Source: CAZFYZ01 sp964523735 | Lineage (GTDB): Bacteria > Armatimonadota > UBA5829 | Length of the DNA stretch: 15,410 nucleotides | Assembly (NCBI GenBank): GCA_964523735.1 | Contig: CAZFYZ010000097.1 | Location: forward strand, 1-15,410 | Direction: 5' to 3' | Part shown: positions 5,794 through 13,211 of the stretch, piece after piece | Position numbering within the stretch: the first letter of the stretch is position 1 | How the letters are laid out: every line of letters starts with the position of its first letter | Notes under the pieces: generated by a model | The model's database searches: none | Told to the model about the DNA's origin: nothing | The model's input: only the letters and a program-made list of their open reading frames with translations | Translations under genes and position numbers: made by a program

Positions 5794-7310
5794 GCCACAC
5801 CCTCCATCGGAACGTCTCGGAACCTGCTCGGGGCTACCCCGTGACCGACGTGCGCCGACTGTCCAGGTTCACCCTTGCCGCAGTTCGGCACGCCCCACGC
5901 GCGCCACTCGTCTTCGTTGCAGATGGCGTCACACGAACCCCAGAACCGGGGCGTCATGTCGTTGTAGATCGGGTTCTTCAGCACCCGCCCCAGCGCGCCA
6001 TCCTTGATCTCCCAGGCAATCTCGGTGCCGAACTGGAAATTGAGCCGCTTGTCGTCGATCGACCAGCTCTTCACGTTCGCCGCGTAGATCCCGTCTTTCG
6101 TGTCAGCGATCAACTCGTCAAATGTCCAATCGCCAGGCAGCAGGTTGATGTTGGTCATGCGGATCAGCGGAATCCTGTTCCAGCCATCCGCCCGCATTGC
6201 GCCCATACTGCGCGCTCCCTCCGGGTAAGATGCCTGGAGGGATGACCCCGATCCCTCCAGGTTTCCAACCTGGAGGGCCAGCTCGGCTGCGGTCTCGCGA
6301 GACGTCAGATACCCGCTGAAAATGCCCTGCTTCATAATGTCAACGCGCTGCGCCGGCACGCCCTCGTCATCAAAGGCGAAGCTGCCCAGCGCATTGGGGA
6401 TAGTGGCGTCAGCCGTAATGTTGACGAGATCCGAGCCGTATCTGAAGTTGTTCAGCTTATCCGGCATCAGGAAGCTCGTGCCTGCATAGGACGACTCAGT
6501 TCCGAACACCCTGTCCAGCTCGATCGGGTGTCCACAGGACTCGTGAACCTGCAGCGCCAGCATGCTGCCTTCGAGGATCAGGGTATGCTTTCCCGTCGGA
6601 CAGGGCGGCGCGCTCAGAAGCGCCTCGGCCTCTCTTGCCGTCTGCTCGGCATGTCCGACCAAGTCGAACGACTCCACGAACTCATATCCCGCCGAGGCAT
6701 AGTCTCCGCCAAACGCGCTGGGGTAAGATCTCTCATGGACATCAGCGCCTTCGATCGCAGTCGCGACAATCCCGCCGCCGGACTCGATCTTCTTCTGCTC
6801 GATATACGCGCCCTCGCTGCTTGCGAAGACTTGTTCGAACTTCCAGAACTCCATCGAGCAGTCCGTTACCTTGATCTTGGAGTTCTGTCGCAACACCTCG
6901 TCGGCATCCCGCAGAAGCGCGATCTTGTCCTCGAGAGGCACATCGAAGGGGTCGATCTTGAAGTCGGATACCACTTTGGCCTCGCACACATCCACCGGCG
7001 CCAGCTTCACGTCTTTCCGCCTCGATGCTGCTGCGGCCCGAGCGATACGGACCGCATCATCGGCGATGCGTTCGCCCTCGGCCATCTCTACCTTGGGGCT
7101 CGAAGAGAACCCCCAAGCGCCATCGACGATCACTCTCACACCGAACCCGTAGCTCGAATCCCTGCCCAGGCCCTCGACCTTACCTGTCCGCAGGAATATG
7201 CTCTCATTCTCTCTCCTGACAATGCGCACATCGGCGTACATCGCGCCCGCCGATTTCGCGCGTTCCAGAACACCCTCACAGAACGCCCTCGCGTCCGTTG
7301 TCTCAGTCAC
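5790..7310 (-). CDS. tldD: TldD-type zinc metalloprotease subunit
   Basis: The 506-residue protein carries the catalytic zinc motif HESCGH (H256, E257, H261) in LQVHESCGHPIELDRVFG and the conserved NCGKGEPGQ with C477, matching the His-His-Cys zinc site known from E. coli TldD. The N-terminal domain includes YADVRIVRRENESIFLRTGK (25-44). The GTG start at 7308-7310 has a strong GGAGGGG upstream. It is first in the tldD-tldE operon, with a promoter candidate at 7354-7382. One oddity: between SRETAAELAL and RADGWNRIPLIRMTN there is a run of about 20 residues (LQVGNLEGSGSSLQASYPEG) that I would expect to be shorter in the family; its DNA is a cluster of inverted repeats (6233-6277), suggesting an in-frame palindromic insertion in a surface loop. 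Confidence 0.92.
   Translation of the reverse strand: MTETTDARAFCEGVLERAKSAGAMYADVRIVRRENESIFLRTGKVEGLGRDSSYGFGVRVIVDGAWGFSSSPKVEMAEGERIADDAVRIARAAAASRRKDVKLAPVDVCEAKVVSDFKIDPFDVPLEDKIALLRDADEVLRQNSKIKVTDCSMEFWKFEQVFASSEGAYIEQKKIESGGGIVATAIEGADVHERSYPSAFGGDYASAGYEFVESFDLVGHAEQTAREAEALLSAPPCPTGKHTLILEGSMLALQVHESCGHPIELDRVFGTESSYAGTSFLMPDKLNNFRYGSDLVNITADATIPNALGSFAFDDEGVPAQRVDIMKQGIFSGYLTSRETAAELALQVGNLEGSGSSLQASYPEGARSMGAMRADGWNRIPLIRMTNINLLPGDWTFDELIADTKDGIYAANVKSWSIDDKRLNFQFGTEIAWEIKDGALGRVLKNPIYNDMTPRFWGSCDAICNEDEWRAWGVPNCGKGEPGQSAHVGHGVAPSRFRDVPMEGVA
6233..6277. repeat. Three-armed palindromic element inside tldD
   Basis: Three 11-nt arms based on CCTGGAGGG or its complement lie in a row: 6233-6243, 6251-6261 and 6267-6277. 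Arms 1 and 2 pair perfectly (11 bp, 7-nt loop). The offset segment 6253-6263 pairs perfectly with arm 3 (11 bp, 3-nt loop). The two hairpins are mutually exclusive. The element is in frame and adds residues to TldD. No second copy was noticed in the window. Confidence 0.7.
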
Positions 7311-7353
7311 GATACCCCTCCTACCTAGAGGTCATTTCCAGATTCCAAATGCC

Positions 7354-7382
7354 AATTTACAACCTGCGTTAGTCGGCTGCAA
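7354..7382 (-). promoter_or_regulatory. Candidate promoter of tldD-tldE
   Basis: On the minus strand, -35 TTGCAG (7377-7382), a 17-bp spacer and -10 TAAATT (7354-7359) predict a start near 7347 and a leader of about 37 nt containing the GGAGGGG ribosome binding site. Confidence 0.45.
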
Positions 7383-7504
7383 ACCAACCGTACACGCGCC
7401 CGCCCGCCGGAGTCACTATCCCCTCAATCCGGCGTACTGCATCCAACCAGCCATGTTCTTCCACGCACTGCACCTGTACACCTGCGACCATACCAACATA
7501 CTTT

Positions 7505-8878
7505 TCATCTCGTGAGAGCCGCAGCGTTGTCCTTATGCCCTTTGATCCAGCTGCTGATGTCGCTGATCACCTCCGGCGCGACGTGTGCCGACTTCTCGTA
7601 CTCGGAGGGGGTCGATTTGCCGGTGCCAGTCATGAACAGGTGGTTGAGATCAGGATAGAGCTTGAACGTGACGCCGGACCTCGAAGAGAGCACGTCTTTC
7701 CAGATTCCGAAGTCCTTCTCTGTGACCTGGTAGTCACGGCTGCCCTGCAGGATCAGCATTCGCTGCTTGAGCGACTTTGCCGTCTCCGCCGGAACATACC
7801 CGCGAATGTCCAGCCAATATGTGGCAGGCACACCCAGTAGATTTGAGGGGTCCTTTGAGGAAGGCTCTATCAGCTTCACCTTCCTGATCTCTTCCTTGAG
7901 CTTAGCAAGCTGCTCTCTCTCGCTGGCGTTTGCCGCTGCAGGAAGCGAGGCGAGGTAGTCAAGCTCCTCTGATATCGCATCCTCCAAGGGACGCGTGCAC
8001 CCTGCCATCACTATCAGCCCAGCGATTCCAGGACCAGCCCTGACGATTCTGGGCGCGAGAGTCCCACCCAGGCTGTGACCAAGGACATAGATCTGCTTGC
8101 TGTCGATCTCGGGCCGCCTGAGGGCGAGCGCAACGGCGGCCAACGCATCATCGATGACCTCCTCTTTCGGTGTCAGTGTTCCAGCGATCTTCGCTAGCTT
8201 CGCCTTGGCAGCCGGATCGAACGTACGCTTGTCGTAACGCACGACTGCTATCCCCTGCGACGCAAGGCCCCACGCGATATCCTTGAAGGGCTTGTTCGGC
8301 CCGATGGTCTCATCCCGGTCTTCCGGGCCAGAGCCGTGAACCAAAACCACGGCTGGAAACGGCCCTTCGCCTTTGGGCAGGGAGAGCGTGCCAGGAAGCT
8401 GCCACTGGCCCTTGCCCACAATGATCTCCCGCTCTGTGAAACGGTCTTTCTGAGCGTACGCCGGCGCCGAATACGGGGGTGCACCAGCCGCAGCATCGGG
8501 AGCGACAAACCAGAGGCCACCTATCTTGCCGGATTTGTCGATCACGACCTTGATGTCCAGCGCGGCTTTCTGGAACTGGCAACTCACGCATACAGTCTGA
8601 TAACCAGCCTCTTGTGTCTCCCGGCTTCCAGTGCGCGATTTGAACGCGCCCGTCTGCGCTATCAACTTCGACCAGGTCTCGCCCAGCCTCTGCGTGGACA
8701 TTGCGGCGTTCATAGCGGAGTTGAAATCCTTGGTTGCTGAGGCGAAGTCACCTTTGGCCATAGAGTCGACCATCCGCTCAGCGGTGTGGGTGGCGCCGGG
8801 TTTGGCGCTGGAGTCAGCGCAGCCCGCGACCGCCAGCATTCCAGAGCACACAATGATCATGCTGAATAGCCTACACAT
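7505..8878 (-). CDS. Lipoprotein with DUF3887-like domain and alpha/beta hydrolase
   Basis: The 457-residue protein starts with a lipoprotein signal peptide whose lipobox LAVAGC places the lipidated Cys at 20. Residues about 34-125 form a DUF3887-like (NTF2-type) domain with ETWSKLIAQTGAF and DIKVVIDKSGKIGGLWF. The rest (about 145-450) is an alpha/beta hydrolase: oxyanion HGSGPEDRDE (181-190), nucleophile S269 in GHSLGG, and likely acid D382 in LQGSRDYQV and base H413 in DLNHLFM. This two-domain layout is known in secreted hydrolases, usually annotated as esterase or dienelactone-hydrolase-like; the natural substrate is not established. GGAGGTG lies 8 nt before the ATG. It is the last gene of a three-gene operon, 24 bp after the small lipoprotein. 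The operon's regulator carries the same type of domain. The hydrolase fold is certain; substrate unknown. Confidence 0.9.
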   Translation of the reverse strand: MCRLFSMIIVCSGMLAVAGCADSSAKPGATHTAERMVDSMAKGDFASATKDFNSAMNAAMSTQRLGETWSKLIAQTGAFKSRTGSRETQEAGYQTVCVSCQFQKAALDIKVVIDKSGKIGGLWFVAPDAAAGAPPYSAPAYAQKDRFTEREIIVGKGQWQLPGTLSLPKGEGPFPAVVLVHGSGPEDRDETIGPNKPFKDIAWGLASQGIAVVRYDKRTFDPAAKAKLAKIAGTLTPKEEVIDDALAAVALALRRPEIDSKQIYVLGHSLGGTLAPRIVRAGPGIAGLIVMAGCTRPLEDAISEELDYLASLPAAANASEREQLAKLKEEIRKVKLIEPSSKDPSNLLGVPATYWLDIRGYVPAETAKSLKQRMLILQGSRDYQVTEKDFGIWKDVLSSRSGVTFKLYPDLNHLFMTGTGKSTPSEYEKSAHVAPEVISDISSWIKGHKDNAAALTR

Positions 8879-8902
8879 CGTCGTTGCACCTCCATCCGTT
8901 TG

Positions 8903-9346
8903 CTACTTGATTGCCTGACCTAGAGCAATGGACGTCACGTGTGTCCACGGCTGGTCTGACGAGCTGCGGAATTCCATGTGCCCAATCCGCCCGGAGATAT
9001 ATTGCACTCGCATCTGATAGTCTCGCCGCTCAGCGCGTACGTCCCAAACATGCTCGAGCCAGCCTTCTGCGGGGGTCGAGGTGGATATGAGAGCTATACC
9101 CTTCGATCGACCAAACTGCCGGTTCAGCGCTTTGGCTGTTGCTGGCACCCACGTCGCGCTCTGTCGCTGCATTCCACGGTAACACTGACTCCCAACAGAC
9201 GTCACATTGTTGCTCTCCAGTTCTCTGACCAGCGCGCGAGTGGAGGCCTGATAGGGCCCGGCTGTCTTATCTGACGCATTCTGCTTCTTCGCGCACCCAC
9301 GGACCGCCAGCACCAACGCCACCATCACAACGATCATTCGCTTCAT
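8903..9346 (-). CDS. Small putative lipoprotein with divergent DUF3887/NTF2-like domain
   Basis: The 147-residue product has an N-terminal signal peptide ending LAVRGC, with the putative lipidated Cys at 18. Arg at the -2 position of the lipobox is atypical, so lipidation is likely but not certain. The remainder resembles the DUF3887-like domains of its two neighbours in layout: a helical ALVRELESNNVTSVGSQC, then long beta strands WLEHVWDVRAERRDYQMRV and YISGRIGHMEF, the last resembling SGKIGGLWF of the hydrolase. I chose the ATG at 9344-9346 over the GTG at 9347-9349 because GGAG is 6 nt from the ATG. The ATG overlaps the stop of the upstream regulator gene (TGATG), so translation is coupled. 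It may be a stand-alone ligand-binding or accessory protein of the hydrolase; function unknown. Confidence 0.75.
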   Translation of the reverse strand: MKRMIVVMVALVLAVRGCAKKQNASDKTAGPYQASTRALVRELESNNVTSVGSQCYRGMQRQSATWVPATAKALNRQFGRSKGIALISTSTPAEGWLEHVWDVRAERRDYQMRVQYISGRIGHMEFRSSSDQPWTHVTSIALGQAIK

Positions 9347-9945
9347 CACGATCTCCTCTCATCCTCCTCCAGTCGTCGGAGAATCAGCAGCCCCGATATC
9401 TGTCCAGATCTGCTGAACGTCACCTTTATGTCGACCTGCGACCTCCCCAGCTCACAGGCTACAATCACGATCGTGTGCTTCCAGTACTTCTCTGTTCGCA
9501 CACCAGTCTGTCTGACGAAGGGGCCATAGTAGGCAACGACACTATCCCACGTCTCTCGCAGCTTCTCAGGAGGCAACACGGCAGCCATAGCCTCATCAAA
9601 ATCCCGCGCGACGACCCCGTGATCCCCGCGTACGAGCGATTCCACTAGCTCCCCCGCCGCCTGTTCGACGTCCATTGGGGGCGTCCACACGAATGCATAC
9701 TCCTCCATGAGTGAGGTCAGAGCGCGCTCCAACAGTTCGGGGTTCAGCCGGTAGGTAATGTTCCGACCCTTCTTCTCATCAGTCACCAGCCCGGCCTCAC
9801 GGAGCACCGCGAAGTGCTTTGAGAGTGTCGGCTTCGTAAGATCAAAATGCGCGGCTATCTCGCCCGCGGTCATATATCTCTCTCTGAGAAGCTTCAGAAC
9901 AGCTCTTCTCGTTCTATCCGCAATCGCTCTGTATATCCGATCCAT
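9346..9945 (-). CDS. ArsR-type winged-helix regulator fused to a DUF3887-like domain
   Basis: The 199-residue protein has an N-terminal ArsR/HTH_20 winged helix (about 1-80): RIYRAIADRTRRAVLKLL, then TAGEIAAHFDLTKPTLSKHFAVLREAG in two parts forming the recognition region, then a wing with KKGRNITYRL. A short linker leads to a DUF3887-like domain (about 93-190). That domain aligns along its length with residues 34-125 of the hydrolase encoded two genes downstream, sharing for example an ETW motif, TG, DIKV and SG-x-I-x-GL. No metal-binding cysteine pattern of classical ArsR sensors is seen. I infer that it represses its own operon and senses the same compound or state as the enzyme's domain. 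It is first in the operon, and an imperfect inverted repeat at 9967-9992 is a possible operator. The ATG at 9943-9945 has only a weak ribosome binding site. Confidence 0.85.
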   Translation of the reverse strand: MDRIYRAIADRTRRAVLKLLRERYMTAGEIAAHFDLTKPTLSKHFAVLREAGLVTDEKKGRNITYRLNPELLERALTSLMEEYAFVWTPPMDVEQAAGELVESLVRGDHGVVARDFDEAMAAVLPPEKLRETWDSVVAYYGPFVRQTGVRTEKYWKHTIVIVACELGRSQVDIKVTFSRSGQISGLLILRRLEEDERRS

Positions 9946-9966
9946 GATAGCTTTCGTCAGTTCGCT

Positions 9967-9992
9967 AAGTCTCTAACTATTCTTCGAGACCT
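9967..9992. promoter_or_regulatory. Candidate operator upstream of the ArsR-type regulator
   Basis: Imperfect inverted repeat with arms AAGTCTC (9967-9973) and GAGACCT (9986-9992), 6 of 7 positions symmetric, 22-47 bp upstream of the regulator's ATG. The AT-rich centre could contain the promoter -10. The position suits autoregulation; no binding evidence exists. Confidence 0.3.
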
Positions 9993-10087
9993 GTGGCACG
10001 ACTCCTCTTTTGATGGGAAGAGAGTTCCTGCGCCTTGGCGGCAGGCTGTTCTCGGGCTTGGACGATGCTGCCGAGGGACCACGATGG

Positions 10088-10846
10088 CTAGAGGCTTAGC
10101 TGAAGCCCATCCCACGCCAGCCGCACACCCTCGGGTAGGCATGCATTCGTGGCCTGGTGCCCCAGTTTGTGCGCAATGTGTGTGAAGTAGGCTCGCCTTG
10201 GACGCAGTCGCTCCACAATCTCAACGCCCTCACTCAGGCAGAAGTGCGTTTCGTGCGGCTCGTGACGGAGGACTCCCAAGACGAGCGTGTCGAGGTCATG
10301 AAGGAGATCAAGCGAGGAATCAGGTATTGCGCTGCAATCGGTCACATACGCGAGATCGTCGATCCGGTATCCCAGGATCGGCAGCTCTCCGTGGAAGATC
10401 GGTACCGGCGTCACACTCACGCCCGCTGCTTCGAAGGGTCCATCCACCTGAACCAGTTCAAGCGACGGCTTCCCCCCACCCAACTGCGTCGGCACGAACA
10501 CGTACTCGAACGCGCGACGCAGGGTCGCAAGCGTGTCGGCCGACCCGTGGCAGTGCATCGCCCGCCCCGACATCTCATTGAACCGCCGCACGTCATCAAG
10601 GCCGAACACGTGATCCGCGTGAGCGTGTGTGAACAGAACCGCATCAATGCACCGCACATTCTCGCGAAGCACCTGGACGCGGAACTCGGGCGTGGTATCG
10701 ATCACCAGGCTTCGGCCATTGATTTCGATGAGTACCGATGACCGCGTGCGTTGATCGTGAGGATCACTTGAGCGGCAGACCGGGCAATCACAGCCTATCA
10801 TCGGGACGCCGTGTGATGTCCCGGTACCAAGAAACGTGACTTTCAT
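10088..10846 (-). CDS. PhnP-like metallo-beta-lactamase-fold phosphodiesterase
   Basis: The 252-residue product starts MKVTFLGTGTSHGVPMIGC and has the MBL metal-binding motif THAHADH (73-79), with further likely ligands H152, D170 and H223. Near the N-terminus C19, C21 and C24 (GCDCPVC) form the extra structural zinc site typical of PhnP-type members. E. coli PhnP hydrolyses 5-phosphoribosyl 1,2-cyclic phosphate in phosphonate breakdown; no C-P lyase genes are nearby, so a general cyclic-phosphate or phosphodiester hydrolase role is the safe reading. Its ATG overlaps the stop of the preceding small membrane protein gene by 4 bp (ATGA), so the two are translationally coupled and transcribed from the promoter at 11095-11123. 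The next gene downstream, the ArsR-type regulator, is 142 bp away and probably separate. Confidence 0.88.
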   Translation of the reverse strand: MKVTFLGTGTSHGVPMIGCDCPVCRSSDPHDQRTRSSVLIEINGRSLVIDTTPEFRVQVLRENVRCIDAVLFTHAHADHVFGLDDVRRFNEMSGRAMHCHGSADTLATLRRAFEYVFVPTQLGGGKPSLELVQVDGPFEAAGVSVTPVPIFHGELPILGYRIDDLAYVTDCSAIPDSSLDLLHDLDTLVLGVLRHEPHETHFCLSEGVEIVERLRPRRAYFTHIAHKLGHQATNACLPEGVRLAWDGLQLSL

Positions 10847-11088
10847 TGGTCAGAGCCCGGCGTCGGGTCTAGGGTGTCCGGTGGCGGGTTCGGAGCCGAC
10901 TCCTTGCCAAACAACTCAGCCATTCCGGCGTTCGGATCGACCTGCTGGCCGCTCGCAGCCTCCTGCTCGGCGTGATACTCGTCAATCCGCGCGTCCAGGT
11001 CGCGCGCACGCCGAACAGTATGCAGCACGATCAACACGATCAGCGGCACGCTCAGCCCGATCAGAACCCATTGTAGTATCTCACTCAC
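10843..11088 (-). CDS. Small single-pass membrane protein
   Basis: I do not recognise a named family. The 81-residue protein has one N-terminal membrane segment (about 5-24, LQWVLIGLSVPLIVLIVL), a basic, helix-prone stretch HTVRRARDLDARIDEYHAEQ in the cytoplasm, and an acidic, Pro-rich tail. It starts with GTG at 11086-11088. The promoter -10 box ends 6 nt upstream, so the mRNA should begin at the start codon (leaderless), and no well-placed Shine-Dalgarno is present. Its stop overlaps the ATG of the PhnP-like hydrolase gene, suggesting joint function or simple coupling. Codon use and frame-specific composition look like those of a real gene. A membrane anchor or adaptor for the hydrolase is possible but unproven. 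Confidence 0.7.
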   Translation of the reverse strand: MSEILQWVLIGLSVPLIVLIVLHTVRRARDLDARIDEYHAEQEAASGQQVDPNAGMAELFGKESAPNPPPDTLDPTPGSDQ

Positions 11089-11094
11089 ACCCTC

Positions 11095-11123
11095 ATGCTA
11101 TCCACCCACTGTGACCCTGTCAA
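11095..11123 (-). promoter_or_regulatory. Consensus promoter of the small membrane protein-PhnP-like operon
   Basis: On the minus strand, perfect -35 TTGACA (11118-11123), 17-bp spacer, -10 TAGCAT (11095-11100). The predicted start of transcription coincides with the GTG start codon at 11088. Confidence 0.7.
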
Positions 11124-11210
11124 ATCGGTATATCTGTGCGTTAGCACCTTCCCTTCCTTTCGTGCTTTCGTGACCAAGGAAGCCTTCTGGCAGCACCTGG
11201 CGAATGGTCC

Positions 11211-11239
11211 TTGACGACTGGCTGATGTGGTGATAGGAT
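11211..11239 (+). promoter_or_regulatory. Promoter of the repeat-protein gene
   Basis: -35 TTGACG (11211-11216), 17-bp spacer, -10 TAGGAT (11234-11239). Transcription would start near 11246, giving a 5' leader of about 59 nt. The position excludes the upstream ATG at 11227 as a start. Confidence 0.6.
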
Positions 11240-11304
11240 GCGCATGCTGGACGTCTGACTGTCACACTGGTGACCACTATGGGCGCCGAGCGGAGGCGAT
11301 GGCA

Positions 11305-13032
11305 ATGCGATTGTGGACTCCATGCGACATCTCACGGTCAGGATACCTCTTAGTGGCGATGATGCTTCTTGCTCTTTTGGCTGTGCCGGCGTCCGCCTAC
11401 ATCACCTGCGACCAAGGAACGACAGTAGTGACCGCAGACAGCGAGATCATCCTGTCGGGAACAGCTCGCGATCCGGTGCCGCTCGTGCCAACGGAGGTCA
11501 GCATTGACGGCTTCGAGGTGTCAAACGTCTACGTGTACGAGGGCGGAGACTACTATCAGACAGTCTGGACGACAGCGGCTCCGGTGCAGTTGTCTGTGGG
11601 CGACAACTACATCACGGTCTACACCGATGCTCACCAACTCACCGTCCAGGTAACCAGGTTGGCATCGGCTCCTTTCACCGAGGTGACCCTGTCGGCGGAC
11701 CCACCCTCACCGACCCCTTATCGAGTTCCGATCACACTGACGGCGGGCACAGACGGCGGCACGGATGTTGAGTATCAGTTTCTGCGAAGCGTACCCGGGG
11801 GAACTCCCCGGATACTGCGCGACTTCGACAGCGAAGCCATTATGATCTGGAACACGGAAGGCTGGCAACTTGGCTCAGTCAATCTGACTGTAGTCGCCCG
11901 CGATGCTACCGGCTACAGCATGACTTCGCCCGCTCTACCTTACTGGGTCTACCCCCCCTTGTTAAGCATTACCCTCATGGTCAAAACCCCGTCGCCCACG
12001 TATGTGGGGCAGGCGGTGAAACTCGATACTTCCCAAGTAGCCGGCTATGACGTGCACTACAAGTTCATGGCGGGCTCCGTCGTGCTGAGGGACTTCTCGA
12101 GGCAGGACCACATCACGTGGTACCCCACCTGCCCCGGAACTCGGATGTTGACAGTGACAGGAAGAGATGCGTCCGGCCTGACTCTGACTTCGTCAGCCGT
12201 GTCTTACAAGGTTGACTCTCCGCTGATGAGCGCGAGCCTATCGCCGAGTCTTGCGTCCCCTCAGATTCTCGGCGCCACGATCCGGCTTACGGCAAACGCG
12301 GCGGTGGCAGTCGGCACCCTCAACTTGCAGTATAAGTTTATGGCAGGGCCCGTAGTCTTGAGAGACTATTCGTCCAACAGCACCTACGATTGGACTCCCG
12401 CCGCCGCAGGCGACACCAAACTCGTGGTGATAGCAAAGGATCAGTGGGGGAAGACAGTCACATCTCCGTCAATGAACTACAGCATAGTCAGCCCAGTGTC
12501 CAGCGCCGCTCTAGAGGCAAGCCTGGGGTCGCCGCAAGTTGTCGGGACTCCCATTCGGCTTACGGCAACGGCCGTTGGGGGAACCGGACTGCAATACAAG
12601 TTCGTCTATGGAGCTGGCGGTGTGCTCAGGGACTTCGGCACCAGAAACTGGGTTGATTGGATGCCCGCTTCGGTGGCGGTGCGGTCGCTGAGAGTCGTGG
12701 TGCGGGACGCAGCAGCGAACGAGGTTGCGTCACCAGCCGTGCCCTATACTATCTACAACCCAGCCAGTGCGGTGGCCCTGTCCGCCGATCCGGCGTCCCC
12801 GCAGCCCGTGGGTTCTGCCATTACGCTCAGGGCAGTCCCGACAGGTGGGTCGGGACTCGTCTACAGGTTCCTCTCGGGCGGCGGTATCCTGAGAGACTTC
12901 TCTGCAACCAACTGGATCACATGGAAACCAACAACTGCCGGGAGCAGGTCATTGACGGTTGTGGCGAAGGACGGGGCAGGCAACACCGTGGTATCGCCGG
13001 CAGTAAGCTATACTGTGACGGCGGGACCGTGA
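11305..13032 (+). CDS. Secreted protein with five Ig-like repeats
   Basis: The 575-residue product has a signal peptide of about 31 residues (hydrophobic LLVAMMLLALLAV, cleavage after PASA). The start at 11305 is chosen because GGAGG lies 8 nt upstream and the promoter -10 covers the earlier candidate. Residues about 32-121 form an N-terminal beta-rich domain. Five tandem repeats of about 90 residues follow (about 122-217, 219-307, 308-398, 399-487, 488-575). Each has a start near SPQ-x-V-G-x-x-I-x-L, a central Y-K-F then LRDF/LRDY (at about 171, 261, 352, 441, 529), W-x-P, then a D-x-x-G and S-P. The pattern resembles the Ig-like 'triple tyrosine' type repeats of Firmicutes cell-surface proteins. 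No enzymatic, anchoring or sorting domain is present, so it is probably a secreted adhesive, scaffold or structural protein. The fold assignment is inference. Confidence 0.8.
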   Translation: MRLWTPCDISRSGYLLVAMMLLALLAVPASAYITCDQGTTVVTADSEIILSGTARDPVPLVPTEVSIDGFEVSNVYVYEGGDYYQTVWTTAAPVQLSVGDNYITVYTDAHQLTVQVTRLASAPFTEVTLSADPPSPTPYRVPITLTAGTDGGTDVEYQFLRSVPGGTPRILRDFDSEAIMIWNTEGWQLGSVNLTVVARDATGYSMTSPALPYWVYPPLLSITLMVKTPSPTYVGQAVKLDTSQVAGYDVHYKFMAGSVVLRDFSRQDHITWYPTCPGTRMLTVTGRDASGLTLTSSAVSYKVDSPLMSASLSPSLASPQILGATIRLTANAAVAVGTLNLQYKFMAGPVVLRDYSSNSTYDWTPAAAGDTKLVVIAKDQWGKTVTSPSMNYSIVSPVSSAALEASLGSPQVVGTPIRLTATAVGGTGLQYKFVYGAGGVLRDFGTRNWVDWMPASVAVRSLRVVVRDAAANEVASPAVPYTIYNPASAVALSADPASPQPVGSAITLRAVPTGGSGLVYRFLSGGGILRDFSATNWITWKPTTAGSRSLTVVAKDGAGNTVVSPAVSYTVTAGP

Positions 13033-13126
13033 GTGGTAAGCCATAGCGCCATCACCCCAGCCGGCCTTCGAAGAGAGAGTAGCGTCATCTTGATACTAGA
13101 GCCTGTCAAGCGTGCCAAGAGTGCCG

Positions 13127-13158
13127 ACTCAGAGCAACTCAGAGCAGCAGAGCAGCAG
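13127..13158. repeat. Short tandem repeat upstream of miaA
   Basis: ACTCAGAGCA occurs twice in direct tandem (13127-13136, 13137-13146), followed by AGAGCAGC-like units up to 13158. It ends just before the miaA -35 box, so copy number could affect upstream promoter context. Confidence 0.6.
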
Positions 13159-13163
13159 ATCGC

Positions 13164-13193
13164 TTGCCCGTGAGAGGTGACCTATGTTATACT
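13164..13193 (+). promoter_or_regulatory. Promoter of miaA-hfq-dapF
   Basis: -35 TTGCCC (13164-13169), 18-bp spacer, -10 TATACT (13188-13193) preceded by TGT, an extended -10. The predicted start near 13200 gives a leader of about 12 nt to the GTG at 13212. Confidence 0.65.
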
Positions 13194-13211
13194 GTGACGA
13201 ACTGAGAGCTG

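Noticed and set aside
7405..7434. Hairpin CGCCGGA / TCCGGCG between tldD and the hydrolase gene as a terminator
   Set aside because: The 7-bp stem has a 16-nt loop and no U-rich tail on either strand, and it is about 70 bp past the hydrolase stop. Too weak to annotate.
10417..10741. Plus-strand open frames across the PhnP-like gene
   Set aside because: They are Arg/His-rich translations typical of the complement of a GC-rich gene; the minus strand encodes the clear metal-binding motifs.
11227..11304. Upstream ATG at 11227 as the start of the repeat protein
   Set aside because: It lies upstream of the promoter -10 (11234-11239), and the extra residues do not look like a signal peptide. The ATG at 11305 has a good ribosome binding site.
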